Assembly: GCA_945874105.1 (NCBI GenBank) | Contig: CAMCFJ010000007.1 | Location: 30,366 to 94,365, forward strand | DNA: 64,000 nt | Origin: Candidatus Nitrotoga sp. CP45 | GTDB lineage: Bacteria; Pseudomonadota; Gammaproteobacteria; Burkholderiales; Gallionellaceae | Direction of reading: 5' to 3' | Shown here: positions 28,103 to 37,949 of the stretch, piece by piece | Position numbering within the stretch: the stretch's first letter is position 1 | Layout of the letters: every line of letters starts with the position of its first letter | Position numbers and translations under genes: made by a program | The notes under the pieces: model-generated | Seen by the model: the letters and a program-made list of their open reading frames with translations, nothing else | What the model was told of the DNA's origin: nothing | Database searches by the model: none

Positions 28103-29356
28103 TCAGCGGTCAACTTCACCAAAAACGATATCCTGCGTACCAATAATAGCCACCACATCGGCAATCATATGTCCGCGCACCATTTCATCCAGCGCAGCAA
28201 TATGGGCAAAACCGGGAGCACGAATTTTCAGGCGATAAGGCTTGTTCGCCCCATCGGAAATCACGTATATACCGAACTCACCTTTAGGATGTTCTACTGC
28301 CGCATAAGCCTCGCCGGATGGAACATGCATACCCTCAGTAAATAGCTTGAAATGGTGGATCAACTCTTCCATGTTCTGCTTCATCGATTCGCGTTTAGGA
28401 GGCGCAACCTTGAAATTATTTACGATCACGGGGCCGGGGTTCTGACGCAACCAGCTGATACATTGCTTGATAATACGGTTTGACTGGCGCATCTCTTCTA
28501 CACGCACCAGATAACGGTCATAGCAATCTCCTTCGACTCCCACAGGAATATCGAAATCGATGCGGTCATATACTTCATAAGGCTGTTTTTTTCGCAAGTC
28601 CCAAACAATACCGGAGCCGCGTAGCATGGGGCCGCTGAAGCCCAGCGCCAGCGCGCGTTCCGGAGTGACCACACCGATGCCGACAGTGCGTTGTTTCCAG
28701 ATTCGATTGTCAGTCAGCAAAGTCTCGTATTCATCCACGCAGATGGGAAAACGAGTTGTAAAGTCTTCCATAAAATCAAGCAAGGAACCTTCACGGTTCT
28801 CATTCATCTTCTTTACAGCTTTGGCATTATGAATCTTCGATGCCTGATACAAAGGCATGGAATCAGGCAAATCTCGATACACCCCGCCTGGTCGGTAATA
28901 CGCTGCGTGCAGTCGCGCACCGGACACGGCTTCGTACACATCCATCAGGTCTTCGCGCTCACGGAAAGCATATAAAAACACGGTCATTGCGCCAATGTCC
29001 AGCGCATGTGCTCCAAGCCACAGCAGATGATTCATGACTCGGGTAATTTCGTCGAACATTACTCGAATATATTGAGCCCTCACTGGCACTTCTATGGCAA
29101 GCATTTTTTCGATGGCCATGACGTAGGCATGCTCGTTGCACATCATCGACACGTAGTCGAGGCGATCCATGTAAGGCAGAGATTGCAGATATGTTTTATG
29201 TTCAGCCAGTTTCTCGGTACCGCGATGAAGCAAGCCGATATGTGGATCAGCGCGCTCGATTACTTCACCGTCCAGTTCCAGAACCAGGCGCAATACGCCG
29301 TGTGCAGATGGATGCTGCGGCCCAAAGTTCATGGTGTAATTTTTTATTTCAGCCAT
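28103..29356 (-). CDS. nuoD: NADH-quinone oxidoreductase subunit D
   Basis: 417 residues, related to the large subunit of NiFe hydrogenases but without the metal cysteines. The quinone-site segment [13 protein letters not shown] near the N-terminus carries the conserved histidines. The C-terminus is [12 protein letters not shown]. It lies at the base of the peripheral arm with NuoB and NuoC. It is separate from nuoC, unlike the fused nuoCD of enterics. Confidence 0.98.
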   Translation of the reverse strand: MAEIKNYTMNFGPQHPSAHGVLRLVLELDGEVIERADPHIGLLHRGTEKLAEHKTYLQSLPYMDRLDYVSMMCNEHAYVMAIEKMLAIEVPVRAQYIRVMFDEITRVMNHLLWLGAHALDIGAMTVFLYAFREREDLMDVYEAVSGARLHAAYYRPGGVYRDLPDSMPLYQASKIHNAKAVKKMNENREGSLLDFMEDFTTRFPICVDEYETLLTDNRIWKQRTVGIGVVTPERALALGFSGPMLRGSGIVWDLRKKQPYEVYDRIDFDIPVGVEGDCYDRYLVRVEEMRQSNRIIKQCISWLRQNPGPVIVNNFKVAPPKRESMKQNMEELIHHFKLFTEGMHVPSGEAYAAVEHPKGEFGIYVISDGANKPYRLKIRAPGFAHIAALDEMVRGHMIADVVAIIGTQDIVFGEVDR

Positions 29357-29461
29357 GATTAAAGCCTTCGCCTCTGGTAGCCAAAAAATAAGAGGAATAC
29401 AAAATTCCTGGTAAAGTCATTATCTGTGTGCTTATGTTTCTGTCGTTCAAGGTTCTGGCTC

Positions 29462-30103
29462 TCATTTCAAACCCCCGTAATGTTCTTCACGAATAATGCG
29501 GGGAACAAGTTCACGGGGTTCAATCGACACGGGTTGATAAATCACACGCTTTTGCTCAGGGTCGTAGCGCATTTCGACATGACCTGATAAAGGGAAATCT
29601 TTGCGGAAAGGGTTGCCTACAAAACCATAATCGGTGAGCAGGCGACGCAAATCAGGATGATCCGTAAACACAATGCCATATAAATCGAATGCCTCGCGCT
29701 CATACCAGTTGGCACATGGCCAAATGTTCACCACGGAACTCAGTATCGGCAGGTCATTGTCTTCGGCAAATACGCGTACGCGTAAGCGGATGTTATGGGT
29801 CAGCGACAACAGGTGGTAAACCACGGCAAATCGAGAAGGAAAGGCATTAAGAGCGTCGTCGGATTTGAGATACGCGCCGCCTTCACAAATTTCACTTCCA
29901 TAAGTAAAGTAATCCACCCCGCACAGATCCATCATCTGTTCGAAACGTAAATCGGGATCGTCGCGCAAGCGCGTAAGCACCTCCAGCATATCAACAGCAC
30001 TAACGACTAAGGTCAGCTCGCCCAGCATATTTTCCAGGCTCACTATTCTGTTAGCGAAAATCGCGTTCAAGTTAGTAGTCAAGAGGTTCAAATTAGCAGC
30101 CAT
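29462..30103 (-). CDS. nuoC: NADH-quinone oxidoreductase subunit C
   Basis: 213 residues of the 30-kDa subunit family; signature stretch [20 protein letters not shown] and the C-terminal [17 protein letters not shown]. It stabilises the NuoB-NuoD-NuoI connection. The 105-base gap to nuoD has no gene. Confidence 0.97.
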   Translation of the reverse strand: MAANLNLLTTNLNAIFANRIVSLENMLGELTLVVSAVDMLEVLTRLRDDPDLRFEQMMDLCGVDYFTYGSEICEGGAYLKSDDALNAFPSRFAVVYHLLSLTHNIRLRVRVFAEDNDLPILSSVVNIWPCANWYEREAFDLYGIVFTDHPDLRRLLTDYGFVGNPFRKDFPLSGHVEMRYDPEQKRVIYQPVSIEPRELVPRIIREEHYGGLK

Positions 30104-30176
30104 GTTTTACACCGGTGTCGTGTGAATCAAGTTTACGATGGTATTTTTTGAGTTCACGAGCAAGTCACGCAGAAAC

Positions 30177-30653
30177 CTAGCGCGCAATTGTGTTAGTTCG
30201 TTTGATCTTGTTTTGCAACTGAATAATTCCATACAACAGTGCCTCAGCAGTCGGCGGGCAACCTGGCACATACACATCTACTGGCACAATGCGGTCGCAA
30301 CCTCGAACGACCGAATAGGAATAATGATAGTAGCCGCCGCCATTAGCGCACGATCCCATCGAAATTACCCAGCGCGGCTCAGCCATCTGGTCATACACCT
30401 TGCGTAGCGCCGGCGCCATCTTGTTGCACAGTGTGCCAGCCACTACCATCACGTCAGACTGGCGCGGGCTGGGACGGAACGTTATGCCAAAACGATCAAG
30501 GTCATAACGCGAAGCGCCCGCCTGCATCATTTCTACCGCGCAACATGCCAAGCCAAAAGTCATTGGCCACAGAGAACCCGTGCGAGCATAATTTATCAAA
30601 ACGTCCAATGACGTGGTAACGATGCCTTTTTCCAGAACTCCTTCTATTCCCAT
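30177..30653 (-). CDS. nuoB: NADH-quinone oxidoreductase subunit B (cluster N2)
   Basis: 158 residues from ATG 30653 ([17 protein letters not shown]). The N2 ligands are visible as adjacent cysteines in [11 protein letters not shown], then the cysteines in [12 protein letters not shown] and [14 protein letters not shown]. It donates electrons to quinone. The start overlaps the nuoA end by 10 bases; longer upstream readings belong to nuoA in another frame. Confidence 0.97.
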   Translation of the reverse strand: MGIEGVLEKGIVTTSLDVLINYARTGSLWPMTFGLACCAVEMMQAGASRYDLDRFGITFRPSPRQSDVMVVAGTLCNKMAPALRKVYDQMAEPRWVISMGSCANGGGYYHYSYSVVRGCDRIVPVDVYVPGCPPTAEALLYGIIQLQNKIKRTNTIAR

Positions 30654-31000
30654 TCCAGAGCTCCTTTTTTCCACTCGTAAATAAATCCGACCACGAGGAT
30701 AGCCAAGAAAATTAACATGGAAACGTACCCAAACAAGCCGATTTCCTTCAGCACCACTGCCCAAGGAAACAGGAACGCGATTTCCAGATCGAATAAGATA
30801 AACAGGATGGCAACGAGATAATAACGCACGTCGAATTTCATTCGCGCGTCTTCAAAAGCTCCAAAGCCGCATTCATAAGGTGAGAGCTTTGCATCGTTCG
30901 GGCGATTAGGCGCAGCTAGCCAGCCTAATAGCAGCGGCGCCACACCCATTGCCAGCGCAACGATTATGAATAACAAGATCGGAAAATAATTTTCCAACAT
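30644..31000 (-). CDS. nuoA: NADH-quinone oxidoreductase subunit A
   Basis: 118 residues with three membrane helices; the conserved loop [18 protein letters not shown] carries the cysteine that changes exposure with complex I state. The start is ATG 31000 ([11 protein letters not shown]), 6 bases after a GGAGG site. It is the first nuo gene; its promoter should lie in 31001-31099, or transcription may come through the tRNA gene. Confidence 0.97.
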   Translation of the reverse strand: MLENYFPILLFIIVALAMGVAPLLLGWLAAPNRPNDAKLSPYECGFGAFEDARMKFDVRYYLVAILFILFDLEIAFLFPWAVVLKEIGLFGYVSMLIFLAILVVGFIYEWKKGALEWE

Positions 31001-31099
31001 CTGAGCCTCCCCCATCCGTTTGGCGTCTTGTAAATATAACGCTCGGAATGCCTTTCCAGTTTAATTAACCAGAGCCCAGAAAACTTTGGCTTGAATATT

Positions 31100-31184
31100 T
31101 GGTGCCGATGAGCAGACTCGAACTGCTACAGCTTTCGCCACTAGCCCCTCAAGCTAGCGTGTCTACCAATTTCACCACATCGGC
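31100..31184 (-). tRNA. tRNA-Leu (anticodon GAG)
   Basis: 85 bases on the minus strand including an encoded CCA. The acceptor arms GCCGATG/CATCGGC pair fully; the D-loop has GGTAGA, and the anticodon stem CTAGC/GCTAG closes the loop TTGAGGG with GAG at positions 34-36. A class II variable arm (GGCGAAAGC) and a TTCGAGT T-loop are present. It reads CUC and CUU codons. It sits between secG and nuoA, a position often seen in betaproteobacteria. Confidence 0.97.
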
Positions 31185-31193
31185 ATAGTTTTA

Positions 31194-31544
31194 TTATTTT
31201 GGTATTTCTTGCGACTTCGAACCAGGTGCATCGCCAGGTGTTAAAGCGGGTGCAGCTGGCTGCTGTGCCGACTTTGATACCTCATGCTTATCCATTACTC
31301 CATGAGGTTGCGAAGGGTTAGCATAAATGTAAGTCAGCGACATGCTGGTAATAAAAAATACTCCCGTAGCCACCGCCGTACTACGACTCAGAAAATTGGC
31401 CGAACCGCTCGAGCCAAATACACTCCCGGCTGAACCTGTGCCAAAGGCAGCTCCCATATCCGCCCCTTTGCCATGCTGCATGAGCACCAGACCAACCAGC
31501 ACTGTTGCAGCTATTACATGTAAAACCCAAATAAAAATTTCCAC
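31194..31544 (-). CDS. secG: Preprotein translocase subunit SecG
   Basis: 116 residues: two membrane helices (IWVLHVIAATVLVGLVLMQH and a second about 52-75) with the conserved GKGADMGAAFGTGSAGSVFG loop between them, then a Pro/Ala-rich tail longer than in E. coli. It assists SecYEG-SecA protein export at the inner membrane. It lies 23 bases downstream of tpiA. Confidence 0.96.
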   Translation of the reverse strand: MEIFIWVLHVIAATVLVGLVLMQHGKGADMGAAFGTGSAGSVFGSSGSANFLSRSTAVATGVFFITSMSLTYIYANPSQPHGVMDKHEVSKSAQQPAAPALTPGDAPGSKSQEIPK

Positions 31545-31567
31545 GTACTACTCCAAAAAAATCGAAT

Positions 31568-32323
31568 TTATTTTTGCCCGGCGTTGCAAATAGCCAAGAA
31601 ATCTTGAGCAACCAAGGATGCGCCACCAACCAGCCCACCATCAATGTCCGGCATGGCGAACAGTTCAGCAGCGTTGGAGGCATTAACACTGCCGCCGTAA
31701 AGTATACACAAAGCTTGACCAAACTCCTCATCTAAACCGGCGATACGTTTGCGTATAAAAGCATGTACCTCTTGTGCCTGTTCTGGCGAAGCGGTCTTGC
31801 CAGTACCTATTGCCCAGATTGGCTCATAGGCGATGACAGCAGTACGGAACGACTGTACACCGCACAGCTTGATAATTTCGGCCAGTTGTTCCGCTACCAC
31901 TGCTTCTGTAGTACCGGCTTCACGCTGCGCCAAAGTTTCGCCGACACAAATAATGGGCGTCAACTCTGCTTTTTGAACCGCAGCGAATTTTTCCGCCACC
32001 AGTTGACTACTTTCACCGAACAGGCTGCGTCGTTCAGAATGTCCAACGATCACATAATTGCAGCCAAAATCATGCAACATGGAAACCGACACCTCGCCGG
32101 TGTAGGCTCCTTTATCTGCTTGATGCACATTCTGCGCCCCCCATTTTATCGGGGTGCCATGCAGCAGTGATTGCGTTTGTGCAAGATAAGGGAAAGGCAC
32201 GCACACTGCGCAATCCACTCCCGACATTTGCGCTACGCCATTCGCCACCTCTGTCAACAAAGCCTCATTCTTGGTCAGCGCCCCATTCATCTTCCAATTT
32301 CCGACAATGAATTTGCGTTGCAT
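31568..32323 (-). CDS. tpiA: Triose-phosphate isomerase
   Basis: 251 residues from the ATG giving MQRKFIVGNWKMNG. Active-site parts are all present: the lysine in GNWKMNG, the histidine in VIVGHSERR, the glutamate in AYEPIWAIGTGKTAS, and the phosphate loop GGSVNASN. It interconverts dihydroxyacetone phosphate and glyceraldehyde 3-phosphate in the cytoplasm. An upstream in-frame start would add 21 residues outside the barrel. Confidence 0.98.
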   Translation of the reverse strand: MQRKFIVGNWKMNGALTKNEALLTEVANGVAQMSGVDCAVCVPFPYLAQTQSLLHGTPIKWGAQNVHQADKGAYTGEVSVSMLHDFGCNYVIVGHSERRSLFGESSQLVAEKFAAVQKAELTPIICVGETLAQREAGTTEAVVAEQLAEIIKLCGVQSFRTAVIAYEPIWAIGTGKTASPEQAQEVHAFIRKRIAGLDEEFGQALCILYGGSVNASNAAELFAMPDIDGGLVGGASLVAQDFLAICNAGQK

Positions 32324-32701
32324 TTTAACTGAGCCTTTCAAAACAACGAAGCCGAGTATGCTACCCGTGAAAATACAAACGGTCAATCTTACTGCCGACT
32401 GTTGCGATGCAGCGTGAGGAAGATAGCTGTCACACCTTCGGTTGCCTGTCTACAACCCGAAACCGCCGTGCTGCTCGGGCTTGCAGGTAATATCTATTCT
32501 TACATTATCAAGTTATTTTAGTTTGATCTGGGTCCAAATGCGCGACAGTATGCGGCGCTGATGGCGATTCAGATCGTGTAGCATTTCCAGCCGGGATTGT
32601 TGCGCGCAGTTGGGAAATATAGCTCTGAACTCAACCCCGAAGAATGACTGAATGCAGATCTCAAATACGTCATCATTTCAACTGCTGGTGGCGGGCAGCC
32701 A
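32324..32701. other. Intergenic region without recognisable gene
   Basis: 378 bases upstream of tpiA and downstream of the cytochrome b5 gene. The part next to 32323 must hold the tpiA promoter (minus strand). The middle contains only short open frames that stop repeatedly and resemble no family I know. Confidence 0.5.
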
Positions 32702-33070
32702 TCACGGTTTTTCCGAAGCCAAGATCCCGATGCGGTATTTGACCAGCAATTCGTCAGCATAGGAGGAGTGCGGACGCCCTTTGGTCTTGGTGTTATAAGC
32801 TTCGGTCGCTTCCTTGCCACACCAGGGAAGAAGGATATCTGGTCGCGATGGATGTTCGGGCAAATAAGTGCTTAAATCATAGACATTACCGCGAATGGAC
32901 ACCCAGCAATTTTCGGGTGCTGTATGTTTGGCCAATTCAGTCGGTGAAATCAATTTATCAACAGCGATAGCGGCGATTTTCTCAGCAGGTGGCAACCACA
33001 GGCTCCCGGCCCAGAAAGCTGTCACCAGCACCCAGAAGATAAGCGTAGCGGATAGGTAGAGTCGGCGCAT
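32702..33070 (-). CDS. Membrane-anchored cytochrome b5-like heme protein
   Basis: 122 residues: one N-terminal membrane helix (LYLSATLIFWVLVTAFWAGSLW), then a cytochrome b5 domain. The b5 fold is shown by CWVSIRGNVYDLSTYLPEHP, where the histidine before Pro is the first heme ligand, and by the second ligand in RPHSSYADELL; CGKEATEAYNTK lies between. It would carry electrons at the periplasmic face. Its ATG shares one base with the stop of the upstream flavocytochrome gene (TAATG), so the two probably work together. Confidence 0.88.
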   Translation of the reverse strand: MRRLYLSATLIFWVLVTAFWAGSLWLPPAEKIAAIAVDKLISPTELAKHTAPENCWVSIRGNVYDLSTYLPEHPSRPDILLPWCGKEATEAYNTKTKGRPHSSYADELLVKYRIGILASEKP

Positions 33071-34320
33071 TATCGAAAATCAAATTTTTCAAAGTGAATT
33101 TGGTGGGGCGTAACGCCTCGGTTGTGTAGATCTTTTCTAAGTGCTGCAACCATGCCCGGCGGCCCGCACAGATAGCACTCGTAATGTGCAAGCCCTTGAG
33201 TATCGGAAAGAAGGGAATTGAAATCAGGCGCTTCGTCGCCGGTTGCCAATGCCTTCAGGGAAAGCTGTTGATCCCCGTTGGCAAGGGCTCGTAGTTCTTG
33301 TAAAAAAGCTGCATCCACCTCGGTTCGATAAAGATAGAGGAACGTTGTCGGCTGATTTACAGGGCCAGCCCGTAGCAATGCCAGGAAGGGAATAATACCG
33401 ATGCCGCCGGCTACCCAGAGTTGCGGCGTTGGTGGCCGGTCAGCCAGAAAAGTTCCGAACGCGCCATGCACCCGTACCATCGTGTCGGGCTCGACAGACT
33501 GAATGTGCCGCGTACAATCGCCCAGGGCTTTGACCGCGATGCATATCTCATGATTGGCGCCAATCGAGCTGACAGTGAATGGGTGGAATTCCCCACAATC
33601 ACGGAACGTCGGCCCCAAGAAGGCGACCAGAACAAACTGTCCCGGCGTTATGGCAGTAGGGTCTGCCAGAGGCTTCAGAGTAATTTCGACTATGTCTTCG
33701 GCAACTGGCTTTACAGATCCTACGACATATGGACGCGCAGCCAAACCGAAATCATCCCGAATAAGACGCCACCCCAAGAAGGAGACGGCAAGACCCAAAA
33801 TCGGCAGAACGGGTTCACTGATACCGAGTAAAACGAGGTGAACCAAACCAAGGAGTACACCTACTCCCAGCCCGAAATGGAGCATGCGCCAAATCTGATA
33901 GGGAATGCGCATTATGAAGGTGGCAGCCAACCCGAACATCAGGAGCAGCAGCGACAGCAAACCCGCCCATATTGGCCAGCCCTGACTGAATGGAGAAAGC
34001 GTCTGCCATGCCAGCAGTCGAGAATTCGGCCAGACATCGGCAGCGAGCACCAGGGGGTGCGCCAGTAGCAGAACATAAGCTGTTGTGCCGGCCCAGTGAT
34101 GCCATTGATACATCCTTTCCAGTCCACCTAGCCACTGGGCCAGCCAGGTTTCCCGAAGCATCAATAACAGACTGGCAAGCAGGAGGCCGCATCCGGCCCA
34201 ACCCAAGACAATGCCCATGGTGCGTGCCGTTGACAGCCCCTCAGGAAACGCCCACCAAATAAGGCCGACCGTGCAGGTCACGATCAGTAGTGGGATAGAT
34301 AGGTTGCGCAGTATCGTCAT
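33070..34320 (-). CDS. Ferric-reductase-like flavocytochrome b (FRD/NOX family)
   Basis: 416 residues from ATG 34320. The N-terminal half holds about six membrane helices with paired histidines (QWHHWAGTTAYVLLLAHPLV and MLHFGLGVGVLLGLVH) for two b-type hemes. The C-terminal half is a ferredoxin-NADP reductase-like unit: FAD site HPFTVSS, NAD(P) site GGIGIIPFLALLR and the C-terminal YLCGPPGM. The enzyme would move electrons from cytoplasmic NAD(P)H across the membrane to an outside acceptor such as ferric iron, oxygen or the cytochrome b5 encoded next. The acceptor cannot be read from sequence. Confidence 0.88.
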   Translation of the reverse strand: MTILRNLSIPLLIVTCTVGLIWWAFPEGLSTARTMGIVLGWAGCGLLLASLLLMLRETWLAQWLGGLERMYQWHHWAGTTAYVLLLAHPLVLAADVWPNSRLLAWQTLSPFSQGWPIWAGLLSLLLLMFGLAATFIMRIPYQIWRMLHFGLGVGVLLGLVHLVLLGISEPVLPILGLAVSFLGWRLIRDDFGLAARPYVVGSVKPVAEDIVEITLKPLADPTAITPGQFVLVAFLGPTFRDCGEFHPFTVSSIGANHEICIAVKALGDCTRHIQSVEPDTMVRVHGAFGTFLADRPPTPQLWVAGGIGIIPFLALLRAGPVNQPTTFLYLYRTEVDAAFLQELRALANGDQQLSLKALATGDEAPDFNSLLSDTQGLAHYECYLCGPPGMVAALRKDLHNRGVTPHQIHFEKFDFR

Positions 34321-34474
34321 CAGGCCTATAGGCACTCAATCTTCCCAAGGGCTGGCAGGCCCAATTTCGGTTTTCAGGTGCTCACAAATGTCCTGCCATC
34401 CCCCGAGCAATAACAAGCCCTGCTGCCTGGCTTGCCTTTCCATCAGCTGATGATGGATTATGTTGTCACAGCGC

Positions 34475-34792
34475 TCACTTGAATTTGTAAAAATTTTTGT
34501 TGAGATAAGTTGAGATGTCTAGTTTTTCCTGTTCGGTAACCTGTGAGGAAAAATTAGCACGAATATTACGAACGCATACTATAACTACTGCCGATAGTTG
34601 CTGCGGGTCCTTCACCTTGCTGCCGGGGCGCGCGAAAATGGCATTGCCGTTACCGCCCATCATGCCGTCGTGGCAACTGTTACATTTATATTTGTCGAAT
34701 GCTTTTTTACCAGCTACAGGGTGACCATTGGCAAAGGGATCAGCTTGTGCTGTACCACACAATAATAAGAATATAGCAAAAAATTTCTTCAT
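34475..34792 (-). CDS. Small periplasmic c-type cytochrome
   Basis: 105 residues from ATG 34792 with a clear signal peptide (KKFFAIFLLLCGTAQA, cut near residue 17). One heme motif, CNSCH, lies at 37-41; a possible methionine axial ligand is in DGMMGG just after it, unlike the usual C-terminal Met of class I cytochromes c. It is transcribed toward the flavocytochrome gene 154 bases away and could be its partner. Confidence 0.85.
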   Translation of the reverse strand: MKKFFAIFLLLCGTAQADPFANGHPVAGKKAFDKYKCNSCHDGMMGGNGNAIFARPGSKVKDPQQLSAVVIVCVRNIRANFSSQVTEQEKLDISTYLNKNFYKFK

Positions 34793-34996
34793 GGCTAGGC
34801 TCCTTGTAAAGTTTGTGATTTGGCAATACGCATCAAAACAGGTGGATGCGAGTTGCAAAACGTAGGGTACACCCGATTTTGCCTAATGACTAGGCTCCTT
34901 GTAAACCAGACTGGCAACAACCCCGCAGGGTTCCAGAGAAGAGATAAATAATAAGGGGATTTGGTGCTGTGAAATTTGACTTCTGCTAACAGCAGT

Positions 34997-36052
34997 TCAT
35001 TTTTGCCGGTCAGGTTTGGTCTCATATATGCTTCCCGCTTCGTACCAGCCATGGCTACGATTGACCAGGTACACCACGGACAGCATCACCGGAACCTCAA
35101 TCAATACGCCGACCACGGTGGCAAGTGCCGCTCCGGATTCGAAGCCGAACAGGCTGATGGCGGCAGCGACTGCCAATTCAAAGAAGTTACTTGCGCCGAT
35201 CAGTGCTGACGGGCCGGCTACGCAGTGCGCTTCACCGAAGCGGCGATTCAGCCAATAGGCCAAGCCGGAATTGAAATAAACCTGAATGATGATGGGCACG
35301 GCGAGCATGACGATAATGAGTGGTTGCTCGACGATGGCTTTTCCCTGAAAGGCGAACAACAATACCAGCGTGAGCAATAGTGCGGAGATAGAGAGTGGGT
35401 TCAGCCTGGACAGGGCATGACTCAGTGCCGCCATTCCGCCGCTTGCCAACAGAAACTTGCGCCAACCCTGTGCCACCAGAACGGGCATTAGGATGTATAA
35501 CACCACAGAGACTAGCAGCGTATCCCAAGGCACGATGATGGATGAGATGCCCAGCAACAGCGCCACCAGCGGCGCAAAGGCGAACACCATGATGGCGTCG
35601 TTGAGGGCGACTTGGCTCAGGGTGAATAGCGGCTCGCCGTTCACCAGTCGGCTCCACACGAACACCATCGCGGTGCAGGGTGCGGCAGCAAGCAGGATGA
35701 GACCTGCGATGTAGCTGTCGAGTTGCTCAGCTGGCAGATACGGTGCGAACAATTGCCGGATGAACAACCAGCCAAGCAAAGCCATGGAAAAGGGTTTGAC
35801 CGCCCAGTTGACGAACAGCGTGACACCGATGCCGCGCCAGTATTTGCGCACTTCATGCAAGGCCATAAAGTCTATGCGCAATAGCATGGGGATGATCATT
35901 ACCCAGATCAGCAGTCCGACGGGGATGTTGACCTTGGCGATCTCCAATTGTCCCAGCCAGTGAAACGGTGCAGGGATCAGTTGCCCCAACACCACCCCGA
36001 CGATGATGCACAGAAAAACCCAAATTGTCAGGTAGCGCTCGAAAATGTTCAT
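34997..36052 (-). CDS. acr3: Arsenite efflux permease, Acr3 family
   Basis: 351 residues, ten membrane helices, bile/arsenite/riboflavin transporter superfamily. Acr3 signatures: the cysteine in LILLAAAPCTAMVFVWSRL (the conserved helix-4 cysteine) and SNFFELAVAAAISLFG with its essential glutamate. It expels arsenite across the inner membrane. As the last gene of the ars operon, with ArsA upstream, it could work alone with the proton motive force or with the ArsA ATPase. Confidence 0.95.
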   Translation of the reverse strand: MNIFERYLTIWVFLCIIVGVVLGQLIPAPFHWLGQLEIAKVNIPVGLLIWVMIIPMLLRIDFMALHEVRKYWRGIGVTLFVNWAVKPFSMALLGWLFIRQLFAPYLPAEQLDSYIAGLILLAAAPCTAMVFVWSRLVNGEPLFTLSQVALNDAIMVFAFAPLVALLLGISSIIVPWDTLLVSVVLYILMPVLVAQGWRKFLLASGGMAALSHALSRLNPLSISALLLTLVLLFAFQGKAIVEQPLIIVMLAVPIIIQVYFNSGLAYWLNRRFGEAHCVAGPSALIGASNFFELAVAAAISLFGFESGAALATVVGVLIEVPVMLSVVYLVNRSHGWYEAGSIYETKPDRQK

Positions 36053-36056
36053 GGTG

Positions 36057-36143
36057 TTAATCCTTGATGCGTCCGATTTCGGCGAGCCTTTTTTTAAAAT
36101 TGTCAGTACGCAACCGCAGCATGTTGTATTGATTTTTTCTCAT
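36057..36143 (-). CDS. Very small ORF (28 aa) between arsA and acr3
   Basis: Encodes MRKNQYNMLRLRTDNFKKRL plus 8 residues (AEIGRIKD). A good ribosome-binding site (GAAGGAG, 7 bases before the ATG) and a tight fit between arsA (27-base gap) and acr3 (5-base gap) argue that it is translated. It is strongly basic and helical. I know no function; it may be a leader that couples acr3 translation or a small accessory peptide. Confidence 0.45.
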   Translation of the reverse strand: MRKNQYNMLRLRTDNFKKRLAEIGRIKD

Positions 36144-36169
36144 GACAAGCTCCTTCGGGGGTCAGGAAT

Positions 36170-37927
36170 TTATCCAGCAGCCAGTTCCAGCAGGCGTGCT
36201 ACGCCAACAGGTTCATCCTTGAGCAGGGGAACAACCGCATAACGTTGTGCATGTTGATTCGCGACGGTATTGATTTCGCGAAGTTCATTCGCGGCTCTGC
36301 TACGTAGCAAGGGCGAGATGACAGAAGTTGCGGCAACACTGTTGTTGATGATCCATGCCCAGGGTTCGATCTTCGCTCGGCGCAAATCTGCTTGCAGGCT
36401 TGCCGCTTCTAGCACTGGTGTAGTCTCGGCAAGCGTAACGATCAGCACCTTGGTCTGCTTGCTGTCCTGCAACTGCATCATGGGTGTGGTGTAGTGCAAA
36501 ATGCTGTTGCTGCTCATCTGGCGCGCGACCTCTCGGTGGTAAGCGCCGGTCGCATCAATCAGTAGCAAGGTGTGCCCGGTCGGTGCGGTGTCCATCACAA
36601 CGAATTTTTTTCCGGCCTCACGGATGATGCGGGAGAAGCCTTGAAACACGGCAATCTCTTCGGTGCAGGGGGAGCGCAGATCTTCCTCAAGTAGTGCGCG
36701 GCCCTGGGTATCGAGTTTCGCCCCCTTGGTTTCCAGAACATGTTGACGGTAACGTTCGGTTTCAGTGTGCGGGTCGATGCGGCTGACAGTTAGATTGTCC
36801 AGCGCACCTTCCAGCGTTTCGCTCAGGTGTGCCGCCGGGTCAGAGGTGGTGAGGTGTACCGGCAATCCACGACGCGCCAGTTCCACGGCGATAGCCGCAG
36901 CTAGCGTGGTTTTTCCAACACCGCCTTTACCCATCAGCATCACCAGGCCATGACCGTCTGCAGCGATTTCATCCATTAGGTCGGACAGGCGGGGCTCGTC
37001 CAATTCAATGGGCACTTCAACCGCGACTTTCACTCCCACAGGGGTATCGGCCAGCAAGTGACGCAACGCATCAAGACCAATCATGTTGAACGGTTTGAGC
37101 GTGACATAATCGCGCGGCAAAGCGCTTAGTGCTTCTGGAATGGCATGCAGCGCGGCCTGTTCCCGCTCATGAATGGCTGCAGCCAGAGGATCATTGGTGG
37201 ATTCGGTGGAGGGCAGTATGCCGTTGATAACCAGATATTGGTGGGTCAGCCCTATTGCGGCAAGTTCTTCGCGTGTCCGTGCCACTTCACGCAATGTCGA
37301 TTGCTGGGCGCGAGCTACCAGAATCAGGCGCGTCATGCTGCCATCGGTCAAGGCATCGACGGCGGCCTGGTATTGTTCCCGCTGTTTTTCCAAACCCGCC
37401 AAGGGGCCGAGACAGGAAGTGTCGCCTTTACCTTCTTCCAGAAAATTGCTCCAGGCACCTGGCAATTGCAACATGCGGATAGTGTGGCCGGTCGGTGCGG
37501 TATCGAAAATGATGTGGTCGTAATCGGTGAGCAGGGCCGAGTCGGTCAGCAATGAGGTAAATTCGTCGAAGGCTGCAATTTCCGTGGTGCAGGCGCCTGA
37601 AAGTTGTTCTTCAATCCCCTGAACCACGGCTTCGGGCAGCACTCCGCGCACAGGACCAACGATGCGGTCGCGATAGACCTGAGCCGCCGCTTGCGGGTCG
37701 ATTTCAAGCGCGGCCAGTCGCGGCACGGCAGGGATGGTAGTAATGTGGTTGCCAATGGTGATGCCGAACACTTGCCCGACGTTAGAGGCTGGGTCGGTAC
37801 TGACCAGCAGTACGCGTTTCCCGGATTCAGCCAGTTGGATTGCTGTGGCGCAGGCAATTGAGGTTTTGCCCACTCCGCCCTTACCTGTGAAGAACAGAAA
37901 GCGCGGTGGCTGATCGAGGAATTTCAT
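36170..37927 (-). CDS. arsA: Arsenical pump-driving ATPase ArsA (two-domain)
   Basis: 585 residues from the ATG giving MKFLDQPPRFLFFTGKGG; the longer upstream reading is arsD in another frame. There are two homologous halves with P-loops GKGGVGKTS (15-23) and GKGGVGKTT (333-341). The DTAPTGHT signal-transduction motif appears in both (142-149 in the first). All three arsenite-binding cysteines of the family are present (C112, C172, C421). It hydrolyses ATP to energise arsenite efflux and receives As(III) from ArsD. It lies 22 bases after arsD. Confidence 0.97.
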   Translation of the reverse strand: MKFLDQPPRFLFFTGKGGVGKTSIACATAIQLAESGKRVLLVSTDPASNVGQVFGITIGNHITTIPAVPRLAALEIDPQAAAQVYRDRIVGPVRGVLPEAVVQGIEEQLSGACTTEIAAFDEFTSLLTDSALLTDYDHIIFDTAPTGHTIRMLQLPGAWSNFLEEGKGDTSCLGPLAGLEKQREQYQAAVDALTDGSMTRLILVARAQQSTLREVARTREELAAIGLTHQYLVINGILPSTESTNDPLAAAIHEREQAALHAIPEALSALPRDYVTLKPFNMIGLDALRHLLADTPVGVKVAVEVPIELDEPRLSDLMDEIAADGHGLVMLMGKGGVGKTTLAAAIAVELARRGLPVHLTTSDPAAHLSETLEGALDNLTVSRIDPHTETERYRQHVLETKGAKLDTQGRALLEEDLRSPCTEEIAVFQGFSRIIREAGKKFVVMDTAPTGHTLLLIDATGAYHREVARQMSSNSILHYTTPMMQLQDSKQTKVLIVTLAETTPVLEAASLQADLRRAKIEPWAWIINNSVAATSVISPLLRSRAANELREINTVANQHAQRYAVVPLLKDEPVGVARLLELAAG

Positions 37928-37949
37928 GGCAGTGGCTCCACAGGCTGAT

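Noticed and set aside
34336..34443. 35-residue frame on the minus strand between cytochrome c and flavocytochrome (MERQARQQGLLLLGGWQD...)
   Set aside because: No ribosome-binding site and no resemblance; kept out, though its fit in the gap is neat.
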